From the NCBI RefSeq assembly GCF_019924045.1, contig NZ_JAHXBN010000013.1:434001-498000 (forward strand): a stretch of DNA of 64,000 nt, written 5' to 3'. This DNA is from Dyadobacter fermentans (GTDB lineage: Bacteria > Bacteroidota > Bacteroidia > Cytophagales > Spirosomataceae). The notes under the pieces were generated by a model. That model did no database searches and was not told the origin of the DNA. It worked only from the letters and a program-made list of their open reading frames with translations. Shown here one piece after another: positions 18,324 through 27,785 of this stretch. Numbering within the stretch: position 1 is the stretch's first letter; every line of letters begins with the position of its first letter. The translations under genes and the position numbers were made by a program.

Positions 18324-18746
18324 CTATCGGTAGCTCGTCTTTTGCAGGAGGGATCCTAGTAATTTGTCGGACGTTACGAAAAGATCCACCCTATCTCTCA
18401 AAGCAATCGCCGTCGCCAGCTGAATGCTATCGAGCGATCGAAGACCATTCACACCATACTTATTTAATAATCCGCAGGCATCGTCGATGATTTGTTCGTT
18501 CAATGACAGAAAAGTAAACTGCGCAACGTCGTCCTCAAACCAAACAGCGATTTGGCTCACAATCTCAGTGGCTAGTTCTCCCTGCCTTAGCTTTTTCCAA
18601 AGAGCTGACAAGAACTCTACTCGCGTGAGTTCAGAAAGGAAAATGGTGGAAATCGAGTTCTGGACAATGATATTTTTGAAGGACTCGCTGTCCTTTTCTT
18701 CATGATAAAGTTTTATCAGTGAAGAAGTATCCAGAAAAATACGCAT
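18324..18746 (-). CDS. VapC-like PIN domain toxin
   Basis: The 140-residue PIN-domain ribonuclease has all four acidic residues: Asp6 (FLDTSSLIKLY), Glu44 (RVEFLSAL), Asp106 (GLRSLDSIQLATAIAL) and Asp127 (VTSDKLL). VapC toxins cleave tRNA or rRNA with Mg2+. Its ATG shares one base with the stop codon of the upstream antitoxin gene (TAATG), which is typical translational coupling. It is placed between the GH2 glycosidase and the epimerase. Confidence 0.88.
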   Translation of the reverse strand: MRIFLDTSSLIKLYHEEKDSESFKNIIVQNSISTIFLSELTRVEFLSALWKKLRQGELATEIVSQIAVWFEDDVAQFTFLSLNEQIIDDACGLLNKYGVNGLRSLDSIQLATAIALRDRVDLFVTSDKLLGSLLQKTSYR

Positions 18747-18985
18747 TATGAATTGCGTCTTTCGGAAATTGCTTCTTCGGACAGCGAGCTTTTGAGATTT
18801 TTTAGTAGCTGCCGGCTTCTGTCGAAGGAGAAATCACTCCATTGCAGCGTTTTCGCATTAGCTTCCGCCGGAGACGCATCGTTTATTTCAGGGAATGCTA
18901 CAACAACTTTTGAGGGTACGTTGATGCCGGGATTCGAATCCAAATGGATTCTGCCGTTTTGATAAGTTCCTTTAATTTCAAGCAT
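18746..18985 (-). CDS. Antitoxin partner of the PIN toxin
   Basis: The protein has 79 residues from ATG 18985. The N-terminal MLEIKGTYQNGRIHLD followed by VPSKVVVAFPEI is a short beta-rich DNA-binding-like segment seen in antitoxins of PIN toxins (DUF2281/AbrB-like). The polar C-terminal half (SFDRSRQLLKNLKSSLSEEA) would bind and block the toxin. A longer frame reaching 19078 overlaps the GH2 gene and is not needed. It lies only 31 bp after the GH2 stop, so it may be read both from its own promoter and by read-through. Confidence 0.75.
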   Translation of the reverse strand: MLEIKGTYQNGRIHLDSNPGINVPSKVVVAFPEINDASPAEANAKTLQWSDFSFDRSRQLLKNLKSSLSEEAISERRNS

Positions 18986-19016
18986 AGTGGTATATAGTAT
19001 TAAGTTGAAAACAAAC

Positions 19017-21656
19017 TTACGGTTTTCCAGCGACTGGCACCAGCTGTTCCTTTGCGTTCCAACCCTCCACAGAAACAACCGGCGTCAGCCCGTTTTTGGC
19101 GGTGTATTCGAGCAAAACTGTCTTGCTTTCGCCGGGTAACACCGATACATAATTGTCGTCGTAGAATACAGGCAGGATGCGCTGTTTCGTGGTTGGATCA
19201 ACCAATGCGATGCGGTTGAAGAATGCGAGCGGCGCGTTGGCGGGGTTTTGGAGGGTTACCGCCACTTTGCCGCTGGAAACGATACGGGCCGTTGCGGCGG
19301 CTTTTGAATCGGGCATGGTTTGCAGACCACTGTACTTGCCCGCGGCATCGGGTAGCCAGTAGAGGTTATCGCTGACGGGCTTACGGTCGAGGTTCAGGAG
19401 GCGCAGGGAAAGAAACATTCCTTCCTTTTGGGCCATTTCTCTGATCTCGCGGTTGATATCAATGATCTTCCGAGTGGTTGAAGGGCCTATTTCCACGAAA
19501 ACCTGGGTCAGGTTCTTGACATTACCCTTCATATCGATAGCATTGATGACGAGCATCAGGTCGTACTGATGCTTGAACGTGTTGTTCACGATCGCCACAG
19601 CAGTATCGGCGGGGTTGTACATCACGTGCAACGGTTCGCTACCGGAATGCAGGCCGTAGAGGCACGCATTCGGATCGAGGTAGTAGTCGTACATCTGCCC
19701 GCGGAGGGATGTCCATGGATTTTGGGTTTTCCAGATGATCACGCCTGTGTACCAATCCCACATGTGCGCGCTGAAACCCTCCATCAATGCGCGGTACTGG
19801 TCAAAGTTGACGAGCTGGGCCTTTTTGCCGAAGTCGCGCATATCGGTGGCTTTGCCGTAAGGTTCGATAGAGCCGTCGTAGCCAATGTATTTATGGTATT
19901 GCCAAACCGAATCCACTTTTTCGCGGCGCGTTTCTGCTGAATACTCGGGTGCGACGCGGTTGGCTTCGGGCAAAAACCTTTCGAGCGAGTGATGGTCGCC
20001 AACGCCCACGGAGCCGATTTCGGAATTGAAGGGCCATGTGCGGTAGTTCCAGAAGCGGGTCAGTGGCTGAATGCCATAGGGACCGTCACCATTGCCGCCG
20101 AGCGCGTTGAACGACATGTCATCGGAGTTGGAATAATCCACAAACCAGCGTGTGCCGTCGAGTGCGGGCAGGATGGAGTCGCGCAGCGGTGTCATGATGT
20201 CGACCGGAAGGGTAATCTCGTTTCCACCGCACCAGATAGCCAGGGAGGGGAAGTTGCGGATCATTTTAATCTGGTCGGCAGCCGATTCGAGGAAGAGATT
20301 GTGGTCGTCCGGGTATTTGCGACGCGTCCATTGATCGTCGGCTTTGGCCGGGTCGATCCAACGGCCGTTACAGTCGCCGGAGCCCCAGAAATCCTGCATA
20401 ACCAATATTCCGTAACGGTCGCAGGCTTCGTAGAACTCGGGACGTTCGGTCAACGCGCCGCCCCAGATACGCAGCAGGTTCAGGTTCATGTCGCGGTGGA
20501 AGCGAACTTCGGCATTGTAGCGCTCGTCCGAAAAGCGGAGCATGGCGTCGGAAATGATCCAGTTACCGCCTTTGATGAACACTTTTTGCCCGTTAACAGA
20601 TATTTGTTTGCTGCGGGTGGCTGTGTTCCATTCGGCTTGTATTTCACGGACGCCTACGTGCAGCGTTTCGGTATCGGAGACTTTTCCGGCCTGCGTGAAT
20701 TGCATTTTAAGATCATACAAATCCTGCGGCCCATAGCCGTTTGGCCACCACAGTTTCGGGTTTTTCAGACTCAGGTCGGGCAATTTTACCTCCACCGTGG
20801 AATGCGGCTGAATGGTAACCTCCCTGGTAACCTTGTTGCCGTCCAAAGTATACTGCAAAATGCCCTTCTGCGGTGTCGTACCGGCATTTTCGAGCTCGGC
20901 GGTTACCTTAATGGTCGCCGGTTGCTGGGGGGCACCGGGTGTTCTTTTACCAGGTACCAGGGTGATCACGTGCGGGTTTTTGATATTGACTTTGCCGGTT
21001 TTTTCAATGGTTACCTTGTCCCAAATACCGGTATTGCGGTCGCGGACGGGTTGGATCCAGTCCCAGCCGGCTACATATTGATGCGCTACATTCCGTGCGA
21101 TCGTGCCATCACCGCCCTGGCCGCCGTTTGGGTTACCCACCTGGTCGGGCGGGTACACGATCACCGCAAGCCGGTTTTTACCCTGTTTGCGGAGCTGGCC
21201 CGTAATGTTGTAAGTCTGCCGAAGGAACATTCCCGAATGCAGCTTGGTATTTAGTTTCTTGCCGTTCAAAAACAGATCGCAGCTGTAATTTACACCGCGC
21301 AAATGCAGCCAGGCTTCCTGTCCCGGCTCGACTCTTTCTTCAAAATCTTTGACAAACCAATAGGTATAATAGTCTCTTCCCGTGTGGAAAATATCCGGAA
21401 TCTGCTTGTTGTTCATGCCCCAGAATGGATCGGGAACCTGCTTGTTTTCCAGCATGGTGGTGAGTACAGTGCCGGGTACGACGGCTGGCTGCCACCCGTT
21501 CAATGCAAAATCAGGAGCGGAAATGACGGTGCCGGGATCTTTCATTTTTGAGACTGGAATGCATTTCCAGTCATCGCGGAGTTCGTATCGTTGAGCGTTG
21601 GCGTCGATCGTCCACAAGCAGACGATCGATAGGAGGAGGGTTCGCAGGTTAGTCAT
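19017..21656 (-). CDS. Glycoside hydrolase family 2 protein (mannosidase/exo-glucosaminidase-like)
   Basis: The 879-residue exported enzyme has a signal peptide ending ANA-QR. A sugar-binding N-terminal domain is followed by the segment GWDWIQPVRDRNTGIWD, typical of exo-beta-D-glucosaminidase and mannosylglycoprotein endo-mannosidase members of GH2. The catalytic barrel has RIWGGALTERPEFYEACDRYG, the acid/base Glu in WCGGNEITLP and a likely nucleophile Glu in FNSEIGSVG. C-terminal Ig-like domains follow. It acts in the periplasm on beta-mannosides or amino-glucosides; the exact linkage is unresolved. The epimerase gene downstream could process the released disaccharide. Confidence 0.88.
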   Translation of the reverse strand: MTNLRTLLLSIVCLWTIDANAQRYELRDDWKCIPVSKMKDPGTVISAPDFALNGWQPAVVPGTVLTTMLENKQVPDPFWGMNNKQIPDIFHTGRDYYTYWFVKDFEERVEPGQEAWLHLRGVNYSCDLFLNGKKLNTKLHSGMFLRQTYNITGQLRKQGKNRLAVIVYPPDQVGNPNGGQGGDGTIARNVAHQYVAGWDWIQPVRDRNTGIWDKVTIEKTGKVNIKNPHVITLVPGKRTPGAPQQPATIKVTAELENAGTTPQKGILQYTLDGNKVTREVTIQPHSTVEVKLPDLSLKNPKLWWPNGYGPQDLYDLKMQFTQAGKVSDTETLHVGVREIQAEWNTATRSKQISVNGQKVFIKGGNWIISDAMLRFSDERYNAEVRFHRDMNLNLLRIWGGALTERPEFYEACDRYGILVMQDFWGSGDCNGRWIDPAKADDQWTRRKYPDDHNLFLESAADQIKMIRNFPSLAIWCGGNEITLPVDIMTPLRDSILPALDGTRWFVDYSNSDDMSFNALGGNGDGPYGIQPLTRFWNYRTWPFNSEIGSVGVGDHHSLERFLPEANRVAPEYSAETRREKVDSVWQYHKYIGYDGSIEPYGKATDMRDFGKKAQLVNFDQYRALMEGFSAHMWDWYTGVIIWKTQNPWTSLRGQMYDYYLDPNACLYGLHSGSEPLHVMYNPADTAVAIVNNTFKHQYDLMLVINAIDMKGNVKNLTQVFVEIGPSTTRKIIDINREIREMAQKEGMFLSLRLLNLDRKPVSDNLYWLPDAAGKYSGLQTMPDSKAAATARIVSSGKVAVTLQNPANAPLAFFNRIALVDPTTKQRILPVFYDDNYVSVLPGESKTVLLEYTAKNGLTPVVSVEGWNAKEQLVPVAGKP

Positions 21657-21808
21657 AGAAAACAGAATTTGTCGTTATCGGCGATAGGGCAAATATATCT
21701 GATCCAAATGCCTCCAAACAAGGAAGGATATTGCATTAATTAAAATATTAACGAATGTTCTTCTTATTTTTAAATTTAAATAAAAATTGCATTTGGAACC
21801 TGCTGAAA

Positions 21809-21840
21809 CAAAAAAGCCTGACGCGGTTACGCATCAGGCT
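21809..21840 (-). terminator. Terminator of the acidic protein gene
   Basis: AGCCTGACGCG at 21815-21825 pairs, with one mismatch, with CGCATCAGGCT at 21830-21840. On the minus strand it is followed by a run of Ts (the As at 21809-21815). Confidence 0.8.
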
Positions 21841-21859
21841 CGCCGGAACGGGCGTCAGG

Positions 21860-22186
21860 TTAGTCGCCCTGGTTCTCTTCCTGCCACTCGTGGTTATCAC
21901 CACCCAGGCTGTAATAGTTGTTTTCCTCATCTTCCCTTCCGATTTCCTCGTCGTCATCGTCATATTCTGAGCCCGGGACGTCGAGATCGTCGCCGGTCAG
22001 GTCGTCTTCAAACGATTTTTCGTTCCATTCATCGGCGTCCAGGTCGAGTTCACGCTTGACGCGGGAGATATCTTCGGGATCAATATCCGGGTCAATAAGT
22101 CCTTGACGGTAAATGTCTTCACCCGCTGGATAATTTCCGGGAAGATCATCATCATATAATTCGTCGTCTTCATCATATGGGCCCAT
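21860..22186 (-). CDS. Small highly acidic hypothetical protein
   Basis: The 108-residue protein is very rich in Asp and Glu (DEDDELYDDDLP, YDDDDEEIGREDEENN) and has no signal peptide, membrane segment or cysteine. I recognise no domain. A good terminator follows it and a gene of this size and composition with an ordered ATG is plausible as a conserved Cytophagales protein. It could be a cytoplasmic binding partner or DNA mimic, but nothing in the sequence proves that. Confidence 0.65.
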   Translation of the reverse strand: MGPYDEDDELYDDDLPGNYPAGEDIYRQGLIDPDIDPEDISRVKRELDLDADEWNEKSFEDDLTGDDLDVPGSEYDDDDEEIGREDEENNYYSLGGDNHEWQEENQGD

Positions 22187-22300
22187 AGCTGTAATGGTTA
22201 AATGTACTAAAATCGGGTAGTCGTTTTGGGGATTGGTTAAAAAAGCGTTCCCGTACGCTTTTACCTAAAATAAGTGTTTTCACCCAATTTTACCGATTGC

Positions 22301-23578
22301 ATGCAAAGAAAATTAATCCGGTCAACCGGAGCCCTGGCAGTATTGGCCGCTACGACCGCCGTACTGTTCGGTTACCGAAACGAGTCCCCCCTGAAATCCC
22401 CCCTCTACGCGCCTGTTGACGCAAAGGAACTGAAACTGCCCGCTGGCTTCTCGGCTACCGTGCTGGCTACCGACCTGGGTGCTACCCGCCATATGGTGGT
22501 GGGTAAAAACGGCGACATGTATGTGAAGCTTTCGAAACTGAAAGATGGAAAGGGTATTTACCTGCTGCGCGACACCGATGGCGACGGCGTGATCGATGAG
22601 CAGAAGCTTTTTGGTGATTACCCCGGCACGGGAATCGCCATCAAGGACGGTTTTTTGTATAGCTCTTCCAACAAAGGTGTTTTCAGGTATAAACTGAATG
22701 AAAAGGACGAAATCATCGATTTTGATAAACCCGAAAGCATTATCGGCGGATTGACCGACCACGGACGCGACAATGCAAAGCCGATTACCCTGGATAACAA
22801 AGGCAATATTTACGTAACCGTAGGGTCTTACAACGACAACTGCCGTGCGGCGGGTTCGGCGAAAGGCATGTCGCCCTGCACCATTCTCGATTCGGCGGGC
22901 GGGATCTGGCGTTTCAGGGCCGGGCAGCTGAACCAGCAATTCTCCGACGGTACGCGTTACGCGACGGGCGTAAAAAACGCGGTGGGGATCGACTGGGACA
23001 ATAAAACCAACGCCTTGTATGCAACCACACACGGCCGCGGCAAGTTCGACGATATGTACCCGCAATATTATACCCCCAAGCACAGCGCCGAGCTACCAGC
23101 CGAAACGCTCTATCGCCTGAAAGAGGGCGACGATGCGGGCTGGCCGTACATTTATTATGATCATTTCCAGAACAAGAAAATGCTCGCACCGGAATACGGC
23201 GGCGATGGAAAGAAAACGGGTGGGGAGAAGGCGATCAACCCACTGGTAGCATTTCCGGCGCATTTGGGACCAAATGCATTGATGTTTTATACGGGCAATA
23301 TGTTCCCGGCACGGTACCGCAACGGGGCTTTCATTGCTTTCCATAGTCAGTCGTCGGAACTGAAAAAAGGTTACCTGGTGGCATTTGTACCCTTTGTGAA
23401 TGGGAAGCCGGGCAAATGGGAGATTTTTGCCGATAATTTTGCCGGCACCGACCTCGCCAAACCGACCGGCCCGATCCAGCATCGCCCATGCGGGCTCGCG
23501 CAGGGACCCGACGGCGCATTGTACGTGACCGACGACCTGAATGGTACTATTTTCAAGATTGCCTATAAAAAGAAGTAA
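22301..23578 (+). CDS. Sorbosone dehydrogenase-like beta-propeller protein
   Basis: The protein has 425 residues from ATG 22301; the upstream GTG at 22274 has no support. An uncleaved or signal-type N-terminal hydrophobic segment (LAVLAATTAVLFGY) points to the periplasm. Propeller motifs follow: LPAGFSATVLATDLG, DTDGDGVID, GGLTDHGRDNAKP, RYATGVKNAVGIDWD, and the terminal QGPDGALYVTDD. These match L-sorbosone dehydrogenase / glucose dehydrogenase B-type PQQ-linked proteins. There is no haem c motif. The substrate is unknown. It ends in a strong shared terminator. Confidence 0.82.
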   Translation: MQRKLIRSTGALAVLAATTAVLFGYRNESPLKSPLYAPVDAKELKLPAGFSATVLATDLGATRHMVVGKNGDMYVKLSKLKDGKGIYLLRDTDGDGVIDEQKLFGDYPGTGIAIKDGFLYSSSNKGVFRYKLNEKDEIIDFDKPESIIGGLTDHGRDNAKPITLDNKGNIYVTVGSYNDNCRAAGSAKGMSPCTILDSAGGIWRFRAGQLNQQFSDGTRYATGVKNAVGIDWDNKTNALYATTHGRGKFDDMYPQYYTPKHSAELPAETLYRLKEGDDAGWPYIYYDHFQNKKMLAPEYGGDGKKTGGEKAINPLVAFPAHLGPNALMFYTGNMFPARYRNGAFIAFHSQSSELKKGYLVAFVPFVNGKPGKWEIFADNFAGTDLAKPTGPIQHRPCGLAQGPDGALYVTDDLNGTIFKIAYKKK

Positions 23579-23587
23579 GCGTAAATG

Positions 23588-23622
23588 AAAACGGGATTGT
23601 CAGAGCGACAATCCCGTTTTTT
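23588..23622. terminator. Bidirectional terminator
   Basis: A 14-bp perfect stem, AAAACGGGATTGTC at 23588-23601 with GACAATCCCGTTTT at 23607-23620, lies between two convergent genes. T-runs exist on both strands. Confidence 0.88.
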
Positions 23623-23642
23623 ATAGGTACGGCAAGTAGAAA

Positions 23643-24527
23643 CTACGCTTTGGCCAATGTGGCAAATGCCCTCACCGGGAATGTGCCTACGCCTTTGAAC
23701 TTCGGCGGTACCGCGCTGAACAGATAGCCCGACGCCGGGAGCCTGTCCAGGTTACACAAGTGCTCGACGATCAGGATTTCGGCGCCTAGTAAAATGGTGT
23801 GCACCGGGCGGCTGTTGCCGCGGGTATCGTCGATGTTGTGGCTGTCGATCCCTACCAGTTTTACACCGCAGTCGCGCAGGTATTCGGCCGCCTCACGCGT
23901 GAGGAACGGGTGGTTTTCAAAATAGGCTTCCGTATTCCAGTTTTTCGACCAACCTGTGTTTACAATGACGGCCTTGTTCCGGATTTCCAGGTTTTGGAAA
24001 AATTCAATCCCTATTTCCTGTGTCCCGGATGCATGGATCGTGATGGCGTCCAGGTTCGCAAAAGCCTCCAATTCAACCTCCGAAAGGTCTTTCCCATGAG
24101 CATAGCGGTGAAAGGGGCAGTCGATATAGGTGCCTGTGTTGCTCACCATTTCGATTTTGCCGATCTGGAACTCGGTACCTTCTTCGTATTTTCCGATTGA
24201 ATCCTCGCGGCTGAGAAAATCGCAGATGATCGGTGCAGGAAGGCCTTTGTAGGTAACCAGTCCATCAAAAACCGTGTGGCTCAGATCGACGAGCAGTTCC
24301 GGCGACGGCTGGTCTATGGGCTGGCGTTTATGTTTTTCCTGAATGTAAAACTTATTGAGGATGCTCACCTTCCCGACCATCAGCAGACGGAGGTCTTTCA
24401 CAATATAGTCGGCCAGCTCGGCGTCGGAAATTGTGTCACCGGCGATATCCAGCCGGAAATCCTGGCCCTGAATACCCCCGCCGTTGGTAAATTCAATGTC
24501 AAAATCAAAAACTACTCTGTGATCCAT
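23643..24527 (-). CDS. Cyclase family protein with N-terminal extension and altered metal motif
   Basis: The 294-residue protein has an extra N-terminal domain of about 75 residues (VFDFDIEFTNGGGIQGQDFR) before the cyclase domain. It is related to kynurenine formamidase (KynB), which has the motif HxGTHxDxPxH. Here it reads NTGTYIDCPFH at residues 130-140, so two of the usual zinc ligands are Asn130 and Tyr134 while Asp136 and His140 remain. It may belong to a cyclase subfamily with a changed metal site. It is likely a hydrolase or lyase of an amide or cyclic substrate, unproven. It is 18 bp after the DUF1080 gene, in a probable operon. Confidence 0.82.
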   Translation of the reverse strand: MDHRVVFDFDIEFTNGGGIQGQDFRLDIAGDTISDAELADYIVKDLRLLMVGKVSILNKFYIQEKHKRQPIDQPSPELLVDLSHTVFDGLVTYKGLPAPIICDFLSREDSIGKYEEGTEFQIGKIEMVSNTGTYIDCPFHRYAHGKDLSEVELEAFANLDAITIHASGTQEIGIEFFQNLEIRNKAVIVNTGWSKNWNTEAYFENHPFLTREAAEYLRDCGVKLVGIDSHNIDDTRGNSRPVHTILLGAEILIVEHLCNLDRLPASGYLFSAVPPKFKGVGTFPVRAFATLAKA

Positions 24528-24545
24528 AGGCTATCGTGATGTATT

Positions 24546-25328
24546 TCAGAAATTGGTGTCCGGCTTATCCAGTTCCATTTCCTTGATCCAGATGTTGCGG
24601 TAATAAACATCGTGGCCTTCGGACTGTAGTTTCAGGCCGCCAGGGGTATCGGTAATGCCCTTGCCACCATCGTTACCGCCATCAATACCCGAGTTTTTGC
24701 CGCCCCAAACCTGGCTGATTTTCTGGTTGGTATGCACTTTTTTACCATTGAAATAAAGGGTTACCATCGGCTGCTCCACCAGTTTTCCGTCTTTGAAACG
24801 CGCCGCGCGGAACAGAATATCGTACGAATTCCACTTTCCGATGCCGTTGTAGGCATAATAGGGCGATTTGGATTCGTTGATCACTGCACCCATACCGTGC
24901 GATGTGGTATCGCCGTCGAGCACCTGTATTTCGTAACGGTTTTGCAGGTAAACACCGCTGTTTCCTCCGGGTTTGGTGATGAGAAACTCCACGTGTGCGC
25001 GGAAATCTTTGAATTGCTTTTTGGTAACAATATCCGCCGAACCATACAAGCCGCCCGCGGACGCCGGATCGTTACAGTTGATGACCGTGCCCTTATCGAC
25101 CGGGTCGTTCACAACCGTCCATTTGATCGGTGGCTTGGCAGCAAACCGGGGGCCTTCCCAGTAAATCCATTTTTCATCCAGCATTTTGCGGCTGCCGTCG
25201 AGGTACACCTCTGCACCTTTGGGAGCTTTCACACCCACGCCCACTTGTGCGTACGCGAGACCAGTGAATGCAATGGCGAGCGCCTGGCCGAGGAAGATGC
25301 TTTTCAGCTTCGAGAAATTTCGGTTCAT
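24546..25328 (-). CDS. DUF1080 (3-keto-disaccharide hydrolase) family protein
   Basis: The 260-residue exported protein has a signal peptide ending LAYA-QV. The domain is a concanavalin-like jelly roll with the conserved FRAHVEFLITKPGGNSGVYLQNRYEIQVLD segment (quoted in parts: AHVEFLITKPGGNSGVYLQ, YEIQVLD) and NIWIKEME at the end. Family members bind or hydrolyse 3-keto-glycosides. Its place between a cyclase and an S9 peptidase does not settle the substrate. It is 63 bp downstream of the peptidase gene in the same direction. Confidence 0.85.
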   Translation of the reverse strand: MNRNFSKLKSIFLGQALAIAFTGLAYAQVGVGVKAPKGAEVYLDGSRKMLDEKWIYWEGPRFAAKPPIKWTVVNDPVDKGTVINCNDPASAGGLYGSADIVTKKQFKDFRAHVEFLITKPGGNSGVYLQNRYEIQVLDGDTTSHGMGAVINESKSPYYAYNGIGKWNSYDILFRAARFKDGKLVEQPMVTLYFNGKKVHTNQKISQVWGGKNSGIDGGNDGGKGITDTPGGLKLQSEGHDVYYRNIWIKEMELDKPDTNF

Positions 25329-25391
25329 GTTGTTTTCGTTTTTTATGCTGGATATAAGGGTTGGAAATTTTAGAATTTACTCACCGGTCGG

Positions 25392-27758
25392 CTACAACTT
25401 CTCTTCGAACAGTTTCAAAATGCGTTTGTACTCGTCGGTCCACGACGATGCCTCCACAAATCCATGGTCCTCCATCGGGTAGGAAGCGAGCTCCCAGTTG
25501 TTTTTGCCCAGCTCGATCAGCCGCTGTGAGAGGCGCACCACATCCTGGTAATGCACATTCACATCCACCATTCCATGGCAGATCAGCAGGTTGTTTTTCA
25601 AACCGGCGGCGTGGTAAATGGGCGAGCTTTTGCGGTAGGCCAGGCTGTCGGCCTGCGGTTCGTTGAGGATATTCGTGGTGTACGACTGATTGTAGGCAGC
25701 CCAGTCGGTAACGGGACGTAATGCGGCACCGGCCGTGAATACATCGGGCGTTGTGAAGAGTGCCATCAAAGTAATGAAGCCGCCGTACGAGCCGCCGTAG
25801 ATGCCGATCTTTTTGGGATCGACGCCGTAGTTTTTTACGAGCCATTGTGCGCCATCGGTGTGGTCGGTGAGGTCCTTGCCGCCCATAAAGCGGTAAATGC
25901 CCGTGCGCCAGTCGCGACCATAGCCGGAACTTGCCCGGTAATCCATGTCGAGCACGGTGTAGCCTTTGTCGGTGAGCAGGTTATGGAACATGTATTCCCG
26001 GAAATACTGGCTCCACCATTTGTGAGCATTCTGCAAGTAACCCGCGCCATGGACAAATATGACCGCCTTGCCGTTCGATTGCTTCGGCTCGTAAACCCGT
26101 GCGTAAATGTCCTGGCCGTCACCGGCTTTGATGGTTACGACCTTAGCCTCGCGCCACGGATAGGAGAGGAATTCGGTAGAAACGGAACGGGTGATCTGAA
26201 CCGGCTGCGTGCTTTTTCCGGTCGCATTATCCAGCAAATACAACTCCCACGGCGCGGTACTTTTGGAGAAGCGGATTGCCAGGGTCTTTTCGTCCGGTGA
26301 AAGCGTCATTTCATGCGCGCCCGTCGCGTGTGTAAGGCGCGTACGTGCGCCGCCCGTCACAGGCATCCGATAAACGTGCTGCTCGCCGGGGTGTACTTCG
26401 TTGGTAATGAGGTAGAAAGTCTTTCTGTCTTTCGAAAGTACCACGTTCTGTACCTCAAACTTACCGGAGGTCAATGCGGTTTTCTTGCCGGAAGCGATGT
26501 CGAATGCGTACAAATGCGAGTAGCCGGTGGCTTCGCTCTGGAAGTAGATCGTCTGGTCATCGAGCCAGCCTACCTCCCCGGCGCTTTGCGGATAGCCGCC
26601 CACGCCCGGTCCGCCGATCCACGCTTCATCGCGCTGGCGGTCGAGGAGTTTCAACGAAAGCGTCGCCGGGTCGAAAGACATGATCCAGCGGTCCTTGCTG
26701 TCGAGCGAACGGATTACCACCACGGCATGCTGCCCATTAACCGACCAGAATGGCCCGTGGAAAACCACTTTCCGTTCCTTTTTCTTCCACGCAGTGTCCA
26801 GCTTGGGGTAATCTTTGAGATAGTCGGGCTTGTCATAAATACCGGGGATGTCGGTCGTAGAAACCTTTCTGGCGGTATCTTTTTTCACGTCATATACCCA
26901 AAACTCGCTTTCGGAAGCCGACGCGCCTACTTTGGTGCGCGCAGAAATATCCTCCGTGAAGCCGCTTTCTGTCACATAGTTAGGTACAATAGTGGATTTG
27001 GCGCTTTTGTCCGTTTGCATCAGCCCGTAGGTAATGAACCGGCCGTCCGGACTCACTTGCTGGTTGGTCACGTTTTTATCGCCGAGGTAAATTTCCTTCG
27101 GCCGCGCCGGCTTGTCGGCTTCGGTAACCTTTTTGCCTGCGTCTTTTTTATCTTTTCTTTCTTTTAAAACCTCGAACATCGCCAGCTGATCGGCTTTCAG
27201 GAATTTTTCCTGCTCGCTGGGCTTACCGTCGGCTTTTTTGGCGCCTGTTTTAAAATCGGTCAACTGGCTGACCAGCCCGGAAGTCAATGCAATGCTGAAC
27301 AGGTTATTACCTCGCTCGAAAACGACCGTCGATTCATCACCGCCGAACACCGGATCCGACTCACGCTCGGTAGTATTGGTAAGCTGGCGGATCGCGAAAT
27401 CCTTGTAATTGATGATGAAAATGTCGCCGTTCTTCTCATACAGCCGCATCGAATGGGCGCGGTTATAGATACCGTTCTTGCTGGGTATGCGCCTGCGGTC
27501 GGCCGGGGCTACCTTGCTGATTTTCTTACCTGCAAGTGAATACGCATACAGCGAATCGGAAGGGTTTTTGTCAGGATTCCAATTGAAATACACCGTTTTC
27601 GAATCATCACCCCAGGTAATATCGCTCGGTGAAGTCCCGATCCACATTTTCGGGTCCCGCATGATTTTCTCGACGGTAAGCGGGGCCAGGGATTGGGCTT
27701 GAAGGTTGTTGATGTAAAAAACTAAGATGAAAAGGGAAAGCTTGTAAAAGTGGTTCAT
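25392..27758 (-). CDS. S9 family prolyl oligopeptidase-like peptidase
   Basis: The 788-residue exported serine peptidase has a signal peptide (LSLFILVFYINNLQA-QS). A WD40/TolB-like beta-propeller fills residues 30-540. The C-terminal alpha/beta hydrolase domain has nucleophile Ser in GIYGGSYGGFITLMAL, the preceding LDMDYRASSGYGRDWRTGIY loop, and the His in SYPMEDHGFVEASS. It probably removes dipeptides or cuts peptides in the periplasm. The gene starts 27 bp after the HTH gene, so it appears to be part of the same transcript. Confidence 0.92.
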   Translation of the reverse strand: MNHFYKLSLFILVFYINNLQAQSLAPLTVEKIMRDPKMWIGTSPSDITWGDDSKTVYFNWNPDKNPSDSLYAYSLAGKKISKVAPADRRRIPSKNGIYNRAHSMRLYEKNGDIFIINYKDFAIRQLTNTTERESDPVFGGDESTVVFERGNNLFSIALTSGLVSQLTDFKTGAKKADGKPSEQEKFLKADQLAMFEVLKERKDKKDAGKKVTEADKPARPKEIYLGDKNVTNQQVSPDGRFITYGLMQTDKSAKSTIVPNYVTESGFTEDISARTKVGASASESEFWVYDVKKDTARKVSTTDIPGIYDKPDYLKDYPKLDTAWKKKERKVVFHGPFWSVNGQHAVVVIRSLDSKDRWIMSFDPATLSLKLLDRQRDEAWIGGPGVGGYPQSAGEVGWLDDQTIYFQSEATGYSHLYAFDIASGKKTALTSGKFEVQNVVLSKDRKTFYLITNEVHPGEQHVYRMPVTGGARTRLTHATGAHEMTLSPDEKTLAIRFSKSTAPWELYLLDNATGKSTQPVQITRSVSTEFLSYPWREAKVVTIKAGDGQDIYARVYEPKQSNGKAVIFVHGAGYLQNAHKWWSQYFREYMFHNLLTDKGYTVLDMDYRASSGYGRDWRTGIYRFMGGKDLTDHTDGAQWLVKNYGVDPKKIGIYGGSYGGFITLMALFTTPDVFTAGAALRPVTDWAAYNQSYTTNILNEPQADSLAYRKSSPIYHAAGLKNNLLICHGMVDVNVHYQDVVRLSQRLIELGKNNWELASYPMEDHGFVEASSWTDEYKRILKLFEEKL

Positions 27759-27785
27759 GTTTGAGTTGTTGAAAATGCAATGTAA

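Noticed and set aside
19989..21254. 421-codon plus-strand frame across the GH2 gene
   Set aside because: Antisense shadow of a confirmed glycosidase; its composition follows the complement of GH2 codons.
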